Assembly (NCBI GenBank): GCA_964441245.1
Contig: CAYTVR010000047.1
Coordinates: 1-36,363 of the forward strand
DNA: 36,363 bases
DNA from: JALZUU01 sp964441245
Lineage (GTDB): Bacteria > Bacteroidota > Bacteroidia > Chitinophagales > Saprospiraceae
Direction: 5' to 3'
Of this stretch, positions 15,595 through 24,536 are shown piece by piece. Numbering within the stretch: position 1 is the stretch's first letter; every line of letters starts with the position of its first letter. Made by a program: the position numbers and the translations under genes. The notes under the pieces were generated by a model that saw nothing but the letters and a program-made list of their open reading frames with translations, ran no database searches and was not told where the DNA came from.

Positions 15595-16359
15595 ATGAAA
15601 GTCCTCATTATCGAAGATGAAATTAGAGCTTCACAACAACTTCAAGCAATGCTACAAAAACACTTCCCAGAAGTAAAAGTATTAGAGGTTTTAGAAAGTG
15701 TTGAAGACAGTGTTGAATGGTTTCAACTCCATACTTCTCCAGATTTAATTTTAATGGATATTCAGTTGGCCGATGGGTTGAGTTTTGAGATTTTTCAAAA
15801 AACGAATGTTGAAGCCCCCGTGATATTTACCACTGCTTACGATCAATATTCTATCAAAGCATTTAAAGTCAACAGCATAGATTATCTATTAAAACCAATC
15901 CAAGAAAATGATCTGACCAAGGCGCTAAATAAATATAAAAAACTCTACACAAATAATTCTAGTACAAATATAAATCCAGCAACCATTGAGCAACTTTTAC
16001 AAAATTTATCGCCTGATAAATCACGAAAACGATTTATGGTCAAAGAAGGCAATTCAATGACTTTTGTCCAAATAGCCAGCACCTTATTTTTTTATTCAGA
16101 AGATGGAATCTCATTCTTGATGAATCATGAAGGGAAACGATATATCGTGGATCAAACACTTGATGCTATCGAAAAAGACATTGACTCAAATGATTTTTTT
16201 CGAATCAACCGAGGACAAATTGTCCACATTAATGCAATAGAAAAAATCCATCCTTATTTTAATCATCGCCTAAAATTAGATATAAAAGAAAACTCAAAAT
16301 TAGATTTTATAGTCAGTCGAAATCGAGCAAGTGATTTTAAAGCATGGGTCAATCAGTAA
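15595..16359 (+). CDS. LytTR-family response regulator
   Basis: I use ATG 15595 (254 residues). The frame extends back to 15511 inside the kinase gene, but the receiver begins exactly at MKVLIIEDE. Residues 2-115 are the receiver (Glu7/Asp8/Glu9, phosphoacceptor Asp55 in LILMDIQLAD, TTAYDQY, Lys in YLLKPI). Residues 150-252 are the LytTR DNA-binding domain (RFMVKEG, FFYSEDGISFL, YIVDQTLDAIEKDI, FFRINRGQIVHINAI, SRNRASDFKAWV). It closes the operon with the seven-helix protein and the LytS kinase. Its likely sites are the 21-bp-spaced TTCAYC repeats upstream of its own operon and upstream of the TonB receptor that follows it. Confidence 0.95.
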   Translation: MKVLIIEDEIRASQQLQAMLQKHFPEVKVLEVLESVEDSVEWFQLHTSPDLILMDIQLADGLSFEIFQKTNVEAPVIFTTAYDQYSIKAFKVNSIDYLLKPIQENDLTKALNKYKKLYTNNSSTNINPATIEQLLQNLSPDKSRKRFMVKEGNSMTFVQIASTLFFYSEDGISFLMNHEGKRYIVDQTLDAIEKDIDSNDFFRINRGQIVHINAIEKIHPYFNHRLKLDIKENSKLDFIVSRNRASDFKAWVNQ

Positions 16360-16457
16360 GACATTAAAAAATAAATATCCAGAGCTTCGACCTCTCCTCA
16401 ATTGAATATTGATTTAATGGATATTGAGTATTCATTATTCTTTTCCCTAAAAAACAG

Positions 16458-16504
16458 TTCACCCTCTAAAAACGATACTTCATCAAAATCCACTTTCGTT
16501 CACT
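16458..16504 (+). promoter_or_regulatory. LytTR-type operator candidate upstream of the TonB receptor
   Basis: TTCACC (16458-16463) and TTCATC (16479-16484) are 21 bases apart around CTCTAAAAACGATAC. TTCACT (16499-16504) follows after 20 more bases. The first two repeats and the spacer match 13508-13534 with about four differences in 27 bases. The site ends 62 bases before the receptor ATG, a good distance for an activator. Confidence 0.6.
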
Positions 16505-16566
16505 CCTTTTTATTCTCATCTTGCAGACATAAGCAACGACTTAGTTCACCTCTAAAAATATTAAAA

Positions 16567-18957
16567 ATGAGAATTTTACTCTTATCATTAGCTGTACTAT
16601 TTTTCACCACAACTACTTACGCACAAAGCGTTACTCAAACGGTCAAAGGTCAAATCATCGACCAACAATCGGAGACCCCAATCATTGGAGCAACTATTCA
16701 ATGGCTCAACGAAGCTAAGCAAGTTGGAGCGGTCACCGACATAGAAGGATACTTTAAATTAGAAAATATCCCAGTTGGTCGTCAGGCATTCCAAATCAGT
16801 TATTTAGGTTATGAAACCATTACCCTACCAAATATTGATATTACCGCAGGAAAAGAAACGGTACTCAATCTAAAAATGGTAGAGTCTCTTGAAGAACTCA
16901 ACGAAGTTGTTGTTACCGCTAAGGTAGCCAAAGACAAAGCCATCAATGAAATGGCGACAATCTCTGCACGTACGTTCAGCCTGGAAGAGGTGAACCGCTA
17001 CGCCGGTGGTCGAAGTGACGTTGCTCGATTGGCCGGGAATTTTGCCGGCGTAGCAACCGCAGATGATTCACGCAATGACATTGTTATTAGAGGTAACTCC
17101 CCCACTGGTGTTTTATGGAGATTAGAAGGTATTCCAATTCCTAATCCAAATCACTTTTCTACTTTCGGAAGTACTGGAGGTCCTGTAAGTGCCATCAATC
17201 CTAATGTTTTAAAAAATTCAGACTTCCTAACCAGTGCATTTCCTTCTGAGTATGGAAATGCTACCTCAGGCGTTTTCGATTTGGGAATGAGAAGTGGAAA
17301 TCGAGATAAGCACGAATTTACTTTTCAAATGGCTGCTTTTAGTGGATTGGAAGGAATGGCTGAAGGCCCTTTAGGAAAAAAAGGAGGCTCTTACTTGGTC
17401 TCTGTTCGAAATAGTTTTATCGCATTGATTGCTCCACCGCAAACCTCTGCGACTCCTGATTATTCTGATGTTTCATTTAAGATAGATTCGCCTACAGGAA
17501 AATTTGGAAAATTTAGTTTATTTGGAATTGGAGGAAGAAGTAGCATAGATTTTATCGGTACAGATATTGACTCTACTGATTTATTTTCAGAGCAAGATCA
17601 AGACCTTTTGCCAAGGTCTAAATTTGGTGTATTGGGATTGCGGCATAATAAAATCATAGGTACAGACAGTTATATCCGAACCGTTTTAGCGGGTAGTCTA
17701 GTTGCAACTGATGTAACGATTGATCGCTACTATAATTTAGGAACTACGGAGGAAACTAAGGTTCGATATGGAGAAGTAAATGATAGCGAAAACAGGCTTT
17801 CCTTATCTTCTTTCTACAATAAAAAAATTAGTTCTAAAACGACTTTAAGAACTGGATTCCTTTTAGAAAATCAAAGTTTCAATTTATTATTTAAAGATTC
17901 TGAAGGAAATCCGGATAAAGATGAAGATGGATTTTCAGACTTATTAATTGAGTATGAATTTGATGACAATGTGGTCATTCTTCAACCCTATGCACAAGTC
18001 CAACATAGATTCAACTCCAAGTGGTCAGCCAATGCAGGAATTCATGGATTCTATCATGGACTAAGCGAACAGTTTGTAGTAGAGCCACGAGCTTCATTGA
18101 CTTGGAATTTTGCGAAAGCACAAAAACTAACCTTTGGCTATGGTTTACATAGTCAAGCTCAACCGTTGGCCATTTTGTTAACGGAAAGTGCGGATGCAAA
18201 CGGCAATCGAGTACAAAGCAATAAAAATTTAAAATTTACTCGGAGTCAGCATTTTGTGTTAGGCTACGATTATGCCTTTGCTAAAAACTGGCGAGCTAAA
18301 GTTGAATTGTACCATCAAGCGATAGATAATATTCCTGTGGATCCAACAGCGTCTTCATTTTCGCTATTGAACCTTGGTGCTGATTTTGGATTTGAATCGG
18401 GAAAGGTCAATTTACAAAATGAAGGGACTGGATTTAATCAAGGAGTAGAACTAACTCTTGAAAAATTCTTCAGCGATGGATTTCATGGCTTACTTACCGC
18501 TTCTGTTTTTGATTCTAAATATAAAGGTAGCGACAATATCGAGCGAAACACCGCTTTTAATAATCAATATGTAATCAACCTGTTGGCAGGTAAAGAATGG
18601 AAAGTAGGTAAGCAAAAACAAAATGCTGTTTTGATCGACACTAAAGTAACTGCCGCAGGAGGTCGATACTATACTCCTGTAGATTTGATCGCTTCGAATG
18701 CAGTAGGTTTTGAAGTACGACAAGATGACATTGCTTTTTCTGAACGCTACGATAATTATTTGCGATGGGATGTAAAAATTGGCTTTAAGCTAAACAGTAA
18801 AAAGCGAAAAATCTCTCAACAACTTTTTATGGATTTCCAAAATATCACCAATAGAGAAAATATTTTTTCACGAGATTACAACCGAGTGACTAATCAAGTG
18901 AATGAAAGATATCAATCCGGATTTTTCCCTGACTTTTTATATCGTATTCAATTTTAA
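16567..18957 (+). CDS. TonB-dependent outer-membrane receptor
   Basis: The ATG at 16567 opens the signal peptide (residues 1-20, TTTYA|Q); the frame continues 165 bases upstream, but that stretch contains the putative operator and no protein-like content. The 796-residue product has a carboxypeptidase-regulatory-like domain (about 27-110, GATIQW, GYFKLENI, SYLGYET), a plug (about 125-230, IVIRGNSP, WRLEGIPIPNPNHF, SEYGNATSGVFDLGMRSGN) and a 22-strand-type barrel ending YRIQF. There is no STN domain. The imported substrate is unknown. It is paralogous to the receptor at 1-2251, sharing NEMAT-SARTFS-EE, RGNSP-GVLWRLEGI and IPNPNHF. It lies 207 bases after a LytTR regulator and carries a matching upstream repeat, so it is probably controlled by that system. 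Confidence 0.95.
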   Translation: MRILLLSLAVLFFTTTTYAQSVTQTVKGQIIDQQSETPIIGATIQWLNEAKQVGAVTDIEGYFKLENIPVGRQAFQISYLGYETITLPNIDITAGKETVLNLKMVESLEELNEVVVTAKVAKDKAINEMATISARTFSLEEVNRYAGGRSDVARLAGNFAGVATADDSRNDIVIRGNSPTGVLWRLEGIPIPNPNHFSTFGSTGGPVSAINPNVLKNSDFLTSAFPSEYGNATSGVFDLGMRSGNRDKHEFTFQMAAFSGLEGMAEGPLGKKGGSYLVSVRNSFIALIAPPQTSATPDYSDVSFKIDSPTGKFGKFSLFGIGGRSSIDFIGTDIDSTDLFSEQDQDLLPRSKFGVLGLRHNKIIGTDSYIRTVLAGSLVATDVTIDRYYNLGTTEETKVRYGEVNDSENRLSLSSFYNKKISSKTTLRTGFLLENQSFNLLFKDSEGNPDKDEDGFSDLLIEYEFDDNVVILQPYAQVQHRFNSKWSANAGIHGFYHGLSEQFVVEPRASLTWNFAKAQKLTFGYGLHSQAQPLAILLTESADANGNRVQSNKNLKFTRSQHFVLGYDYAFAKNWRAKVELYHQAIDNIPVDPTASSFSLLNLGADFGFESGKVNLQNEGTGFNQGVELTLEKFFSDGFHGLLTASVFDSKYKGSDNIERNTAFNNQYVINLLAGKEWKVGKQKQNAVLIDTKVTAAGGRYYTPVDLIASNAVGFEVRQDDIAFSERYDNYLRWDVKIGFKLNSKKRKISQQLFMDFQNITNRENIFSRDYNRVTNQVNERYQSGFFPDFLYRIQF

Positions 18958-19029
18958 ACCTAAAAAGGTCATTTAGTGATTCTTGGAGAAAACAAAAACT
19001 TCAAGTATATCCACGATTAAAACAACAAT

Positions 19030-19072
19030 ATATGCGTATTTCTTCCTAATGGATCGAAATACGCATATTTTA
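19030..19072 (+). terminator. Rho-independent terminator of the TonB receptor gene
   Basis: ATATGCGTATTTC (19030-19042) and GAAATACGCATAT (19056-19068) form a perfect 13-bp stem over a 13-base loop, followed by TTT and then ACG. It lies 73 bases past the stop codon. The A tract on the other side is weak, so it mainly serves the plus strand. Confidence 0.75.
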
Positions 19073-19199
19073 CGTTAGCACAATCCGTATTAATTGAAAA
19101 AATATTTTAGTCCAACATTCAACTATATCAGATTTTTTGTCACACGATCTCCTTAATTAACTTAATTTATTTTATACGCTGACTTCTACTTTGCTAACA

Positions 19200-19227
19200 C
19201 ACATATAATTTCGTTCAATTATATGTG
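19200..19227 (+). promoter_or_regulatory. Perfect 11-bp hairpin upstream of the 19302 gene
   Basis: CACATATAATT (19200-19210) pairs perfectly with AATTATATGTG (19217-19227) around TCGTTC. It lies 74 bases before the ATG and has no T tract, so it is more likely an operator or a 5'-leader structure than a terminator. Confidence 0.45.
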
Positions 19228-19301
19228 ATGAATTGGCATAATTTTTCGAGTATCCATGTCATAAACCATGTAAAAAACCATATTTAGAAAATACATACGC
19301 C

Positions 19302-19841
19302 ATGATAAAAAAAATAAATTTTATCGTAATGGTATTATTCTTTTCCAGTTTGGTCCTGTCCAAAGTTCATGCACAGGTAGGAATTGGAACTGAAAACCCT
19401 TCTAATACTTTACATATTAAACCTGTGGATCCGAATGAAGATCCACTTCGAATTGAAAACTTAAATCAAGTCATGCAAGGAGATTCAGCCTTATTGGTTG
19501 TTGATCCAGCTACTGGGATTGTTCGTTATTTGCACATTGATAGTTTATTCAATTATATGACAAATAGTGAAGACTTAGATTTTGATGCAACCAATGAATT
19601 GCAGGATGCAGCAGGAGTTCCACTAAGTCCCGCAATAGATATTGATAATGATGGCAATGAAGAATCTAATGTACAGGAAGCCATCAATTTATTAAGTAAA
19701 AAATTACCGAAAGGTACTTTTAAATCTATTGGAGAAGCTCGATTGGCCGGATTAATAGACGGAGATTCCTTTTGGGCAGATCCGCAAAGTGTTTTTGGAT
19801 GTAGTGGTTGTGTGATTACCCTACATCCTGGTATGAACTAA
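19302..19841 (+). CDS. Exported VGIGT-motif surface protein, short
   Basis: A 179-residue protein with signal peptide 1-24 (LSKVHA|Q). It carries the AQVGIGTENPSNTLHI / PLRIENL opening found in many Bacteroidota cell-surface and tail-fibre-like proteins, then LLVVDPATGIVRYLHIDSL. The middle is DATNELQDAAG, IDIDNDGNEESNVQEAINLLSK. The end is GTFKSIGEARLAGLIDGDSFWADP followed by CSGC. There is no T9SS sorting domain. No function is known; it probably belongs to the exported-protein cluster that continues to 28446. The two close cysteines could form a disulphide. Confidence 0.72.
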   Translation: MIKKINFIVMVLFFSSLVLSKVHAQVGIGTENPSNTLHIKPVDPNEDPLRIENLNQVMQGDSALLVVDPATGIVRYLHIDSLFNYMTNSEDLDFDATNELQDAAGVPLSPAIDIDNDGNEESNVQEAINLLSKKLPKGTFKSIGEARLAGLIDGDSFWADPQSVFGCSGCVITLHPGMN

Positions 19842-20002
19842 GATTATAAACATTCCACTTTCTCAACGTAATTAGACGTAACCTGAAAATGAAAATACAT
19901 AAACCCTCCATAGATCACGAAACTGGTCGGAGGTATAACCAAAATACTTTTGAAAACCTTATGTATAACTCATTTATAAATTTTTATTAAAACTCTAATA
20001 CT

Positions 20003-20971
20003 ATGAGAAAGAAGCTAATTACGAAGCTTTTAAAAAAGACATTACTTTTAAGTCTTTCCTTCTTTTGCTTCTCGGGGGGCTCTTTATTTGCACAGATTCA
20101 AGGTGGTGGTGGTATCATCCACGTTACTGGTGATCCTGATGCTATTGTGGCCACCCAAGATGTAGACATCAATGAAGGTAACATTTGTTTTGATCGAGCA
20201 GCTCAAATCGTTTATTTCTTTGACCCTTCAGGAGCTACTGGGGATCAATGGACTCCAGTTTCAGTGGGTAGTTTTACAGATACTGATACTCGATTAACCA
20301 ATCCTACCGTTTCTGGTGGAAATTTAACTTTCGATATTCTAGATGTAATTGCTGGTACTACTTCTGGTAGTGTATCGGTAGCTATTTTGGATATTGCTCC
20401 AGTTCAAGATATTGTAGGTACAAATGATATCGATGTTACTGATAATGGGTCAGGTACTTATACTATTGACTTCACAGAAACAACGACTAGTTTGACGATT
20501 ACTGCTGATACTTTATTCTTTGAAGATGAAGATGGAACAGTGAATAAGATTACGCTTCCTACTTCCGATGGATCTGATACTGAGATTGTAGATGGAAATA
20601 GTGTAACCGTTTCTGGTACTGGTACTGCTGCAGATCCCTATATACTTGAAGTAGACGGTGCAAATACTGCTGGGAACGCAGGAATGGTACCTGTCACTGA
20701 TGGTTCTGGTACACTTACTTGGACAGATGCTGTTACTGGAGCTGAAATAACAGCAGAAGGAGCATTACAATTAAATATGACAGATGGTAATTCAGTAATT
20801 GTTGATTTAGATGATGCTCCTAAAGTTGGAACCGTCGCTGAATTAAATGCTGCTGTTGCTGCCTTAACTACCGCAGGTCATCCATCAGGTATCGTCATTT
20901 CGAAAGCTGGAAATACTTTCGGTTTGCCATCGACTAGCCAAGTTGGTGTTATCTTCTTTATCAAACAATAG
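20003..20971 (+). CDS. Exported, Thr/Gly/Asp-rich surface protein of unknown function
   Basis: A 322-residue protein with a long basic signal peptide (1-31, ending SLFA|Q). The mature part is low in Lys and rich in Thr, Gly, Asp and Ser, with repeated short beta-type units (NDIDVTDNGSGTYTIDF, SVTVSGTGTAADPYILEVD, AGMVPVTDGSGTLTW), the pattern of fibre-like Bacteroidota proteins. The last 45 residues (VGTVAELNAAVAAL to GVIFFIKQ) form a separate compact unit. There is no recognised domain or T9SS signal. A good terminator follows at 21014-21062, so it is probably transcribed apart from the large protein at 21578. Confidence 0.7.
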   Translation: MRKKLITKLLKKTLLLSLSFFCFSGGSLFAQIQGGGGIIHVTGDPDAIVATQDVDINEGNICFDRAAQIVYFFDPSGATGDQWTPVSVGSFTDTDTRLTNPTVSGGNLTFDILDVIAGTTSGSVSVAILDIAPVQDIVGTNDIDVTDNGSGTYTIDFTETTTSLTITADTLFFEDEDGTVNKITLPTSDGSDTEIVDGNSVTVSGTGTAADPYILEVDGANTAGNAGMVPVTDGSGTLTWTDAVTGAEITAEGALQLNMTDGNSVIVDLDDAPKVGTVAELNAAVAALTTAGHPSGIVISKAGNTFGLPSTSQVGVIFFIKQ

Positions 20972-21013
20972 AAAAGATTTTCCCCGCTTAAAGCAAAAAA
21001 AACTAATAAAATC

Positions 21014-21062
21014 GAGTGCTTCAATTGATCTTCCTGTTTTAGGAATTTTAGTTGAAGCACTC
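21014..21062 (+). terminator. Terminator after the 20003 gene
   Basis: GAGTGCTTCAA (21014-21024) and TTGAAGCACTC (21052-21062) form a perfect 11-bp stem over a 27-base loop, followed by CTTCGTTTT. It starts 42 bases past the stop codon. Confidence 0.65.
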
Positions 21063-21349
21063 CTTCGTTTTATCGAAATTGTTTGAAAATTCTAAAAATG
21101 TTTGCGAAATAAAATTTTAGTTCAACGCTTCTTCTTTTATTCCTTTCTTCCAAAACTAATCTTTCTATACAAAAGAAAGTCAATCCAATCTTTTATCACT
21201 GATTCTAGCCTTTTTATAAAAAAAAATCCACTGATTCCCTTATTTCAGCGTAAAATAAGTTCAACCTAAGAAAATAGGCATAATTTTTTCATATATAATA
21301 TTTAATAAATATAAATTGTTTTAAATGTCACTTTACAAGACAAATCAAT

Positions 21350-21525
21350 TTATTGACAATGAAGTTGTTTAAGAATTCGAAATGAAGCTGAGAAACTGAT
21401 TTTTTTGATCAAATCGACGCTCTTTTAGGAGTTCGTAGCAGCGCTACGGGCAAGTAAAAAGCGGAAGAGTTGGACAAAAAGGTCAGTTCGTAAGCATTTT
21501 TGGAGTTTTTAAACAACTTCAATAA
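21350..21525. repeat. Long symmetric palindromic element (MITE/REP-like)
   Basis: The ends GAAGTTGTTTAA (21361-21372) and TTAAACAACTTC (21509-21520) are perfect inverted repeats, and TTATTG/CAATAA extends them outward to 21350 and 21525. The inner arms stay complementary with mismatches (AACTGA with TCAGTT, and others). The exact middle (21434-21448) is CGTAGC-AGC-GCTACG. The whole can fold into one hairpin of about 80 bp. It has no ORF and no second copy in the window. It is probably a mobile non-coding repeat, but a structured RNA is possible. Confidence 0.65.
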
Positions 21526-21577
21526 CAAAAGAACAGATACGAAATAGATTTCTGCAAAAGGTTTTAGATAAAAACGA

Positions 21578-24517
21578 ATGAGAAAAATTATTCCCCTAAT
21601 TTTTTCTGTTTTCTCATCTATTGCTCTGTTAGGTCAGGCAAATGGAGGCTGGGGTAATTGCGAATTTGCCACAGTAGCAGCCATGAACGCTTTTGACCCT
21701 TCCACTAGTAACTTAACCTGTAAAAAAGCATTTGTTCAAGCCACAGATGAACATTATCGCTGGGATGGCACTGCCTGGGTGCTTGAAAGCAGAGATGTAG
21801 AGAATATCTACAATACCAGTGATACCCTTACCGCTGATAGAAAAGTAACTTTAGATGGAAATGATTTAACTTTTGAAGGAGACAATGATGTCTTTATTCA
21901 AAGTGATGGAAAAGTTGGGATTAACACTACTGCCCCTTCTCAAGATTTAGACGTCAATGGTATTGCCAATATTGAAAATCGACTTTATGTTGGTCCAAAT
22001 GCAAATACTTCGCTTAAACATACTTTGAGTTTAGGGACTAACTTTGATACCGTCGGTACGACCTATCAACTTTATTCAAGAGCCACTTTAACCTCCCCTT
22101 CGCCTTTAAGCATAGACCGAACTTCTTATGGCACTTATTCTAGATTAACGGACAATAGAACTGAAAATATTGCTGGTGGGTTTGATGTAGATGGCATTTC
22201 AGGGTTTTTCCAAGCAGATAATTCAGGGACTAAAACCTTTCGAAACCTAACTGGAGTCCGGGGAAATGCACAAACTACTAGCACTGCAGGTGCTGATTTA
22301 GGAAACTTATATGGAGGTTATTTTCAAGGTTATAATGCATCTGCATCTGGTACAGTCACCAATACTTATGGTTCATATAGTATTGCCAGAGGTAAAACCG
22401 GTGTAGCCGGAAATTTAGCGACATCTTTTGGAGCAAGAGGAGATATTAGACCATATAATTCAAATATGACAACAGCCTACGGACTTTATGGATATGCCGC
22501 AACCAACGACGGATATACAGGAGATATCACAACAGCCTACGGAGTTCGTGGAAGAGTTCGGGTGGACTCTGATGATGGTGGAAACATCACAACAGGTCGA
22601 GCTGGATACTTTTCAACAGATCTTAGAGACGGTGCGAATTTAATGACAACTGCTGATGGTCTATATGTTGATGCAAATGCTGCTGCTACAGTATATGGGG
22701 TTCGGGTTTTTACTGATGATCCTCTAGCTACTAATAATTATGGTCTATACCTTAACACGCATAGTGCAACAACGAATAATTATGGAATTTTTGGTGTACA
22801 AGGCGATTGGATTCTTGATGAAGATGGAGATGGTGGATCTGGAGGTACTGGAAAAGGAGGAGATTTGATCTTAGGAGAGGGACAAGATCTAAAACTTTAT
22901 CATGATGGTACTAATTCTAACATCAGCAATAATACTGGTGACCTATATATTACTGACGTAGGAACAGATGATGTCATTCTATCTTCTAATGGCGGAAATG
23001 TGGGTATTGGGAACACTAATCCTGCAGCAAAGCTAGATGTAGATAATGGATCTGTTCGATTTTCGGATTATGGAACACCTGCTACTTATGATGATGCTTC
23101 CCCTCTTAAAATATTAGGGGTCCAAGCTGACGGTGATGTTGTCCAAACTACCATAGCTAGTCTTGCGGGTACAGATGATCAGACAGCATCAGAAGTACCT
23201 TTTACTCCAACTGGTACCATTGCGGCAACCAATGTGCAAACAGCAATCGAAGAAGTGGCTTCCGAATCCTTAGAAAACATTTATAACACTAGTGATGCCT
23301 TAACAGCTGATCGAGTAATTGAACTCGATAACAATAATTTGACTTTTGATGGAACAGGAACGGGAGATGTGATTATTGAAGCAGATGGTGATGTTGGAAT
23401 TGGAACTTTGACTCCCACACAAAAGCTAGATATTGCAGGAGCTCACAAAGTACAAGTTGGAACTTTAGCCGGAAGTGGTGGTGGAAAATTAAGAGTAGAT
23501 GTTGCTGCCAGTGAATCAGAAAACCAGGCACTCAAAACAATGATGTTACGTACTAGTGGTGTAAATTATGGTGTCAACGGTACAGCAGCAGGTAATGGCG
23601 CAGATACTAATACTGGTTTGTATGGATGGGCTTCTGGCGCTACTAACAACTATGGTCTACGAGTCGATAGTGGATATGGTATTTTTGACGATAAAGTCGG
23701 AATCGGAACTACTGCACCTGGAGCACAATTGGAGGTGACTTTTGATCGAGGTCCTGCATTTACGGTAGGCGAACCAGATAATGGAGTCAATACTTTTTTA
23801 TCGTCTATTGCTGCTATCAATGAAAATACAACCAACTGGTCAAGAGCACTTACCGCTTTAACACCGAATGTTGCCGATGGAGGTATTTCAGGTTTATTAA
23901 CCTTTGGTCAAGGAGATGCAGCGGGTCAAGCAGGGCATATATATTTTGTTGATACAGGAGCTTCTGGAGAGGAGTATATTGGCTTTGGAGTGAGAAGTGT
24001 AGTAAGCAATATTTTAAGTTTAACTGGTGCAGGAAATACCGGAGTTGGTACGACAACACCCGATGCAAAATTAGACGTTGAGGGAGGTAATGTTCGTTTC
24101 TCAGATTATGGAGAGGCTACTTATATAGATACTGCTTCATTAGTTACTCCAGCAGAGGCAACCTATTCTTTGGCTGTAAATACAAATGGTGATATTGTAG
24201 AAACCAATACTGCAAAATCTTCTAAAATATTTTATCCACCAGCACTAGTAATTGATGTGAGTTCGGCTGGGCCTGGAAGTATAGATTTACATGATAGATA
24301 TGAAGCACTTTATGGAGCACCCGCAATCGTCAGTTCAGGCGCTCCTCTAAGCATTCCGACTTATGGAGAAACAGAACTTTTCTATTACGTTACTGATTAT
24401 GATACCAACGTATTTAGCAATTTACAGATTACTGCTGCTGGTCTTTTGACCTATAACGTAGATGCAGTTCCAACAAATAATTGCGCCGTTTTTAATGTTG
24501 TTTTTGTTGTCAAATAA
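21578..24517 (+). CDS. Large exported tail-fibre-like VGIGT-repeat protein
   Basis: A 979-residue protein with signal peptide 1-19 (ALLG|Q). It has four or more VGIGTTxP-type modules (VGINTTAP, VGIGNTNP, VGIGTLTP, VGIGTTAP, TGVGTTTP) followed by KLDV, KLDI or QLEV. Between them is a central stretch of YGLYG/YGxRG units (about 220-400) that looks like a beta-helix. The block ENIYNTSD-LTADR-V-LD-N-LTF occurs twice (about 75 and 565), and KLDV--G-VRFSDYG also occurs twice, so the protein grew by internal duplication. The last 100 residues (FYPPALVIDV, LFYYVTDYDTNVF, LTYNVDAVPTNNCAVFNVVFVVK) match a C-terminal domain I know from Bacteroidota surface proteins. There is no T9SS A or B domain. It is probably co-transcribed with the next gene (19-base gap); adhesion is inferred. 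Confidence 0.82.
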   Translation: MRKIIPLIFSVFSSIALLGQANGGWGNCEFATVAAMNAFDPSTSNLTCKKAFVQATDEHYRWDGTAWVLESRDVENIYNTSDTLTADRKVTLDGNDLTFEGDNDVFIQSDGKVGINTTAPSQDLDVNGIANIENRLYVGPNANTSLKHTLSLGTNFDTVGTTYQLYSRATLTSPSPLSIDRTSYGTYSRLTDNRTENIAGGFDVDGISGFFQADNSGTKTFRNLTGVRGNAQTTSTAGADLGNLYGGYFQGYNASASGTVTNTYGSYSIARGKTGVAGNLATSFGARGDIRPYNSNMTTAYGLYGYAATNDGYTGDITTAYGVRGRVRVDSDDGGNITTGRAGYFSTDLRDGANLMTTADGLYVDANAAATVYGVRVFTDDPLATNNYGLYLNTHSATTNNYGIFGVQGDWILDEDGDGGSGGTGKGGDLILGEGQDLKLYHDGTNSNISNNTGDLYITDVGTDDVILSSNGGNVGIGNTNPAAKLDVDNGSVRFSDYGTPATYDDASPLKILGVQADGDVVQTTIASLAGTDDQTASEVPFTPTGTIAATNVQTAIEEVASESLENIYNTSDALTADRVIELDNNNLTFDGTGTGDVIIEADGDVGIGTLTPTQKLDIAGAHKVQVGTLAGSGGGKLRVDVAASESENQALKTMMLRTSGVNYGVNGTAAGNGADTNTGLYGWASGATNNYGLRVDSGYGIFDDKVGIGTTAPGAQLEVTFDRGPAFTVGEPDNGVNTFLSSIAAINENTTNWSRALTALTPNVADGGISGLLTFGQGDAAGQAGHIYFVDTGASGEEYIGFGVRSVVSNILSLTGAGNTGVGTTTPDAKLDVEGGNVRFSDYGEATYIDTASLVTPAEATYSLAVNTNGDIVETNTAKSSKIFYPPALVIDVSSAGPGSIDLHDRYEALYGAPAIVSSGAPLSIPTYGETELFYYVTDYDTNVFSNLQITAAGLLTYNVDAVPTNNCAVFNVVFVVK

Positions 24518-24536
24518 GGATTTAAATTTAGTCAAA

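Larger units (their letters stand above)
18958..19301. other. 344-base intergenic region
   Basis: It holds the receptor terminator (19030-19072) and a second perfect hairpin (19200-19227) before the next gene. I see no ORF, tRNA or repeat in the rest, which is AT-rich. Confidence 0.7.
20972..21577. other. 606-base intergenic region
   Basis: It contains the terminator at 21014-21062, a small hairpin (CTTATTT/AAATAAG, 21239-21259), and the large symmetric palindrome at 21350-21525, which ends 52 bases before the next ATG. I see no gene in it. Confidence 0.75.

Noticed and set aside
16402..16566. Upstream extension of the second TonB receptor frame
   Set aside because: The 55 extra residues are Ser-rich, precede a proper signal peptide, and their DNA carries the phased TTCAYC repeats.
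19889..19990. 33-codon ORF between the 19302 and 20003 genes
   Set aside because: It has ATG and stop in a plausible place, but no recognisable composition, homology memory or signal peptide. It may be chance in AT-rich DNA.
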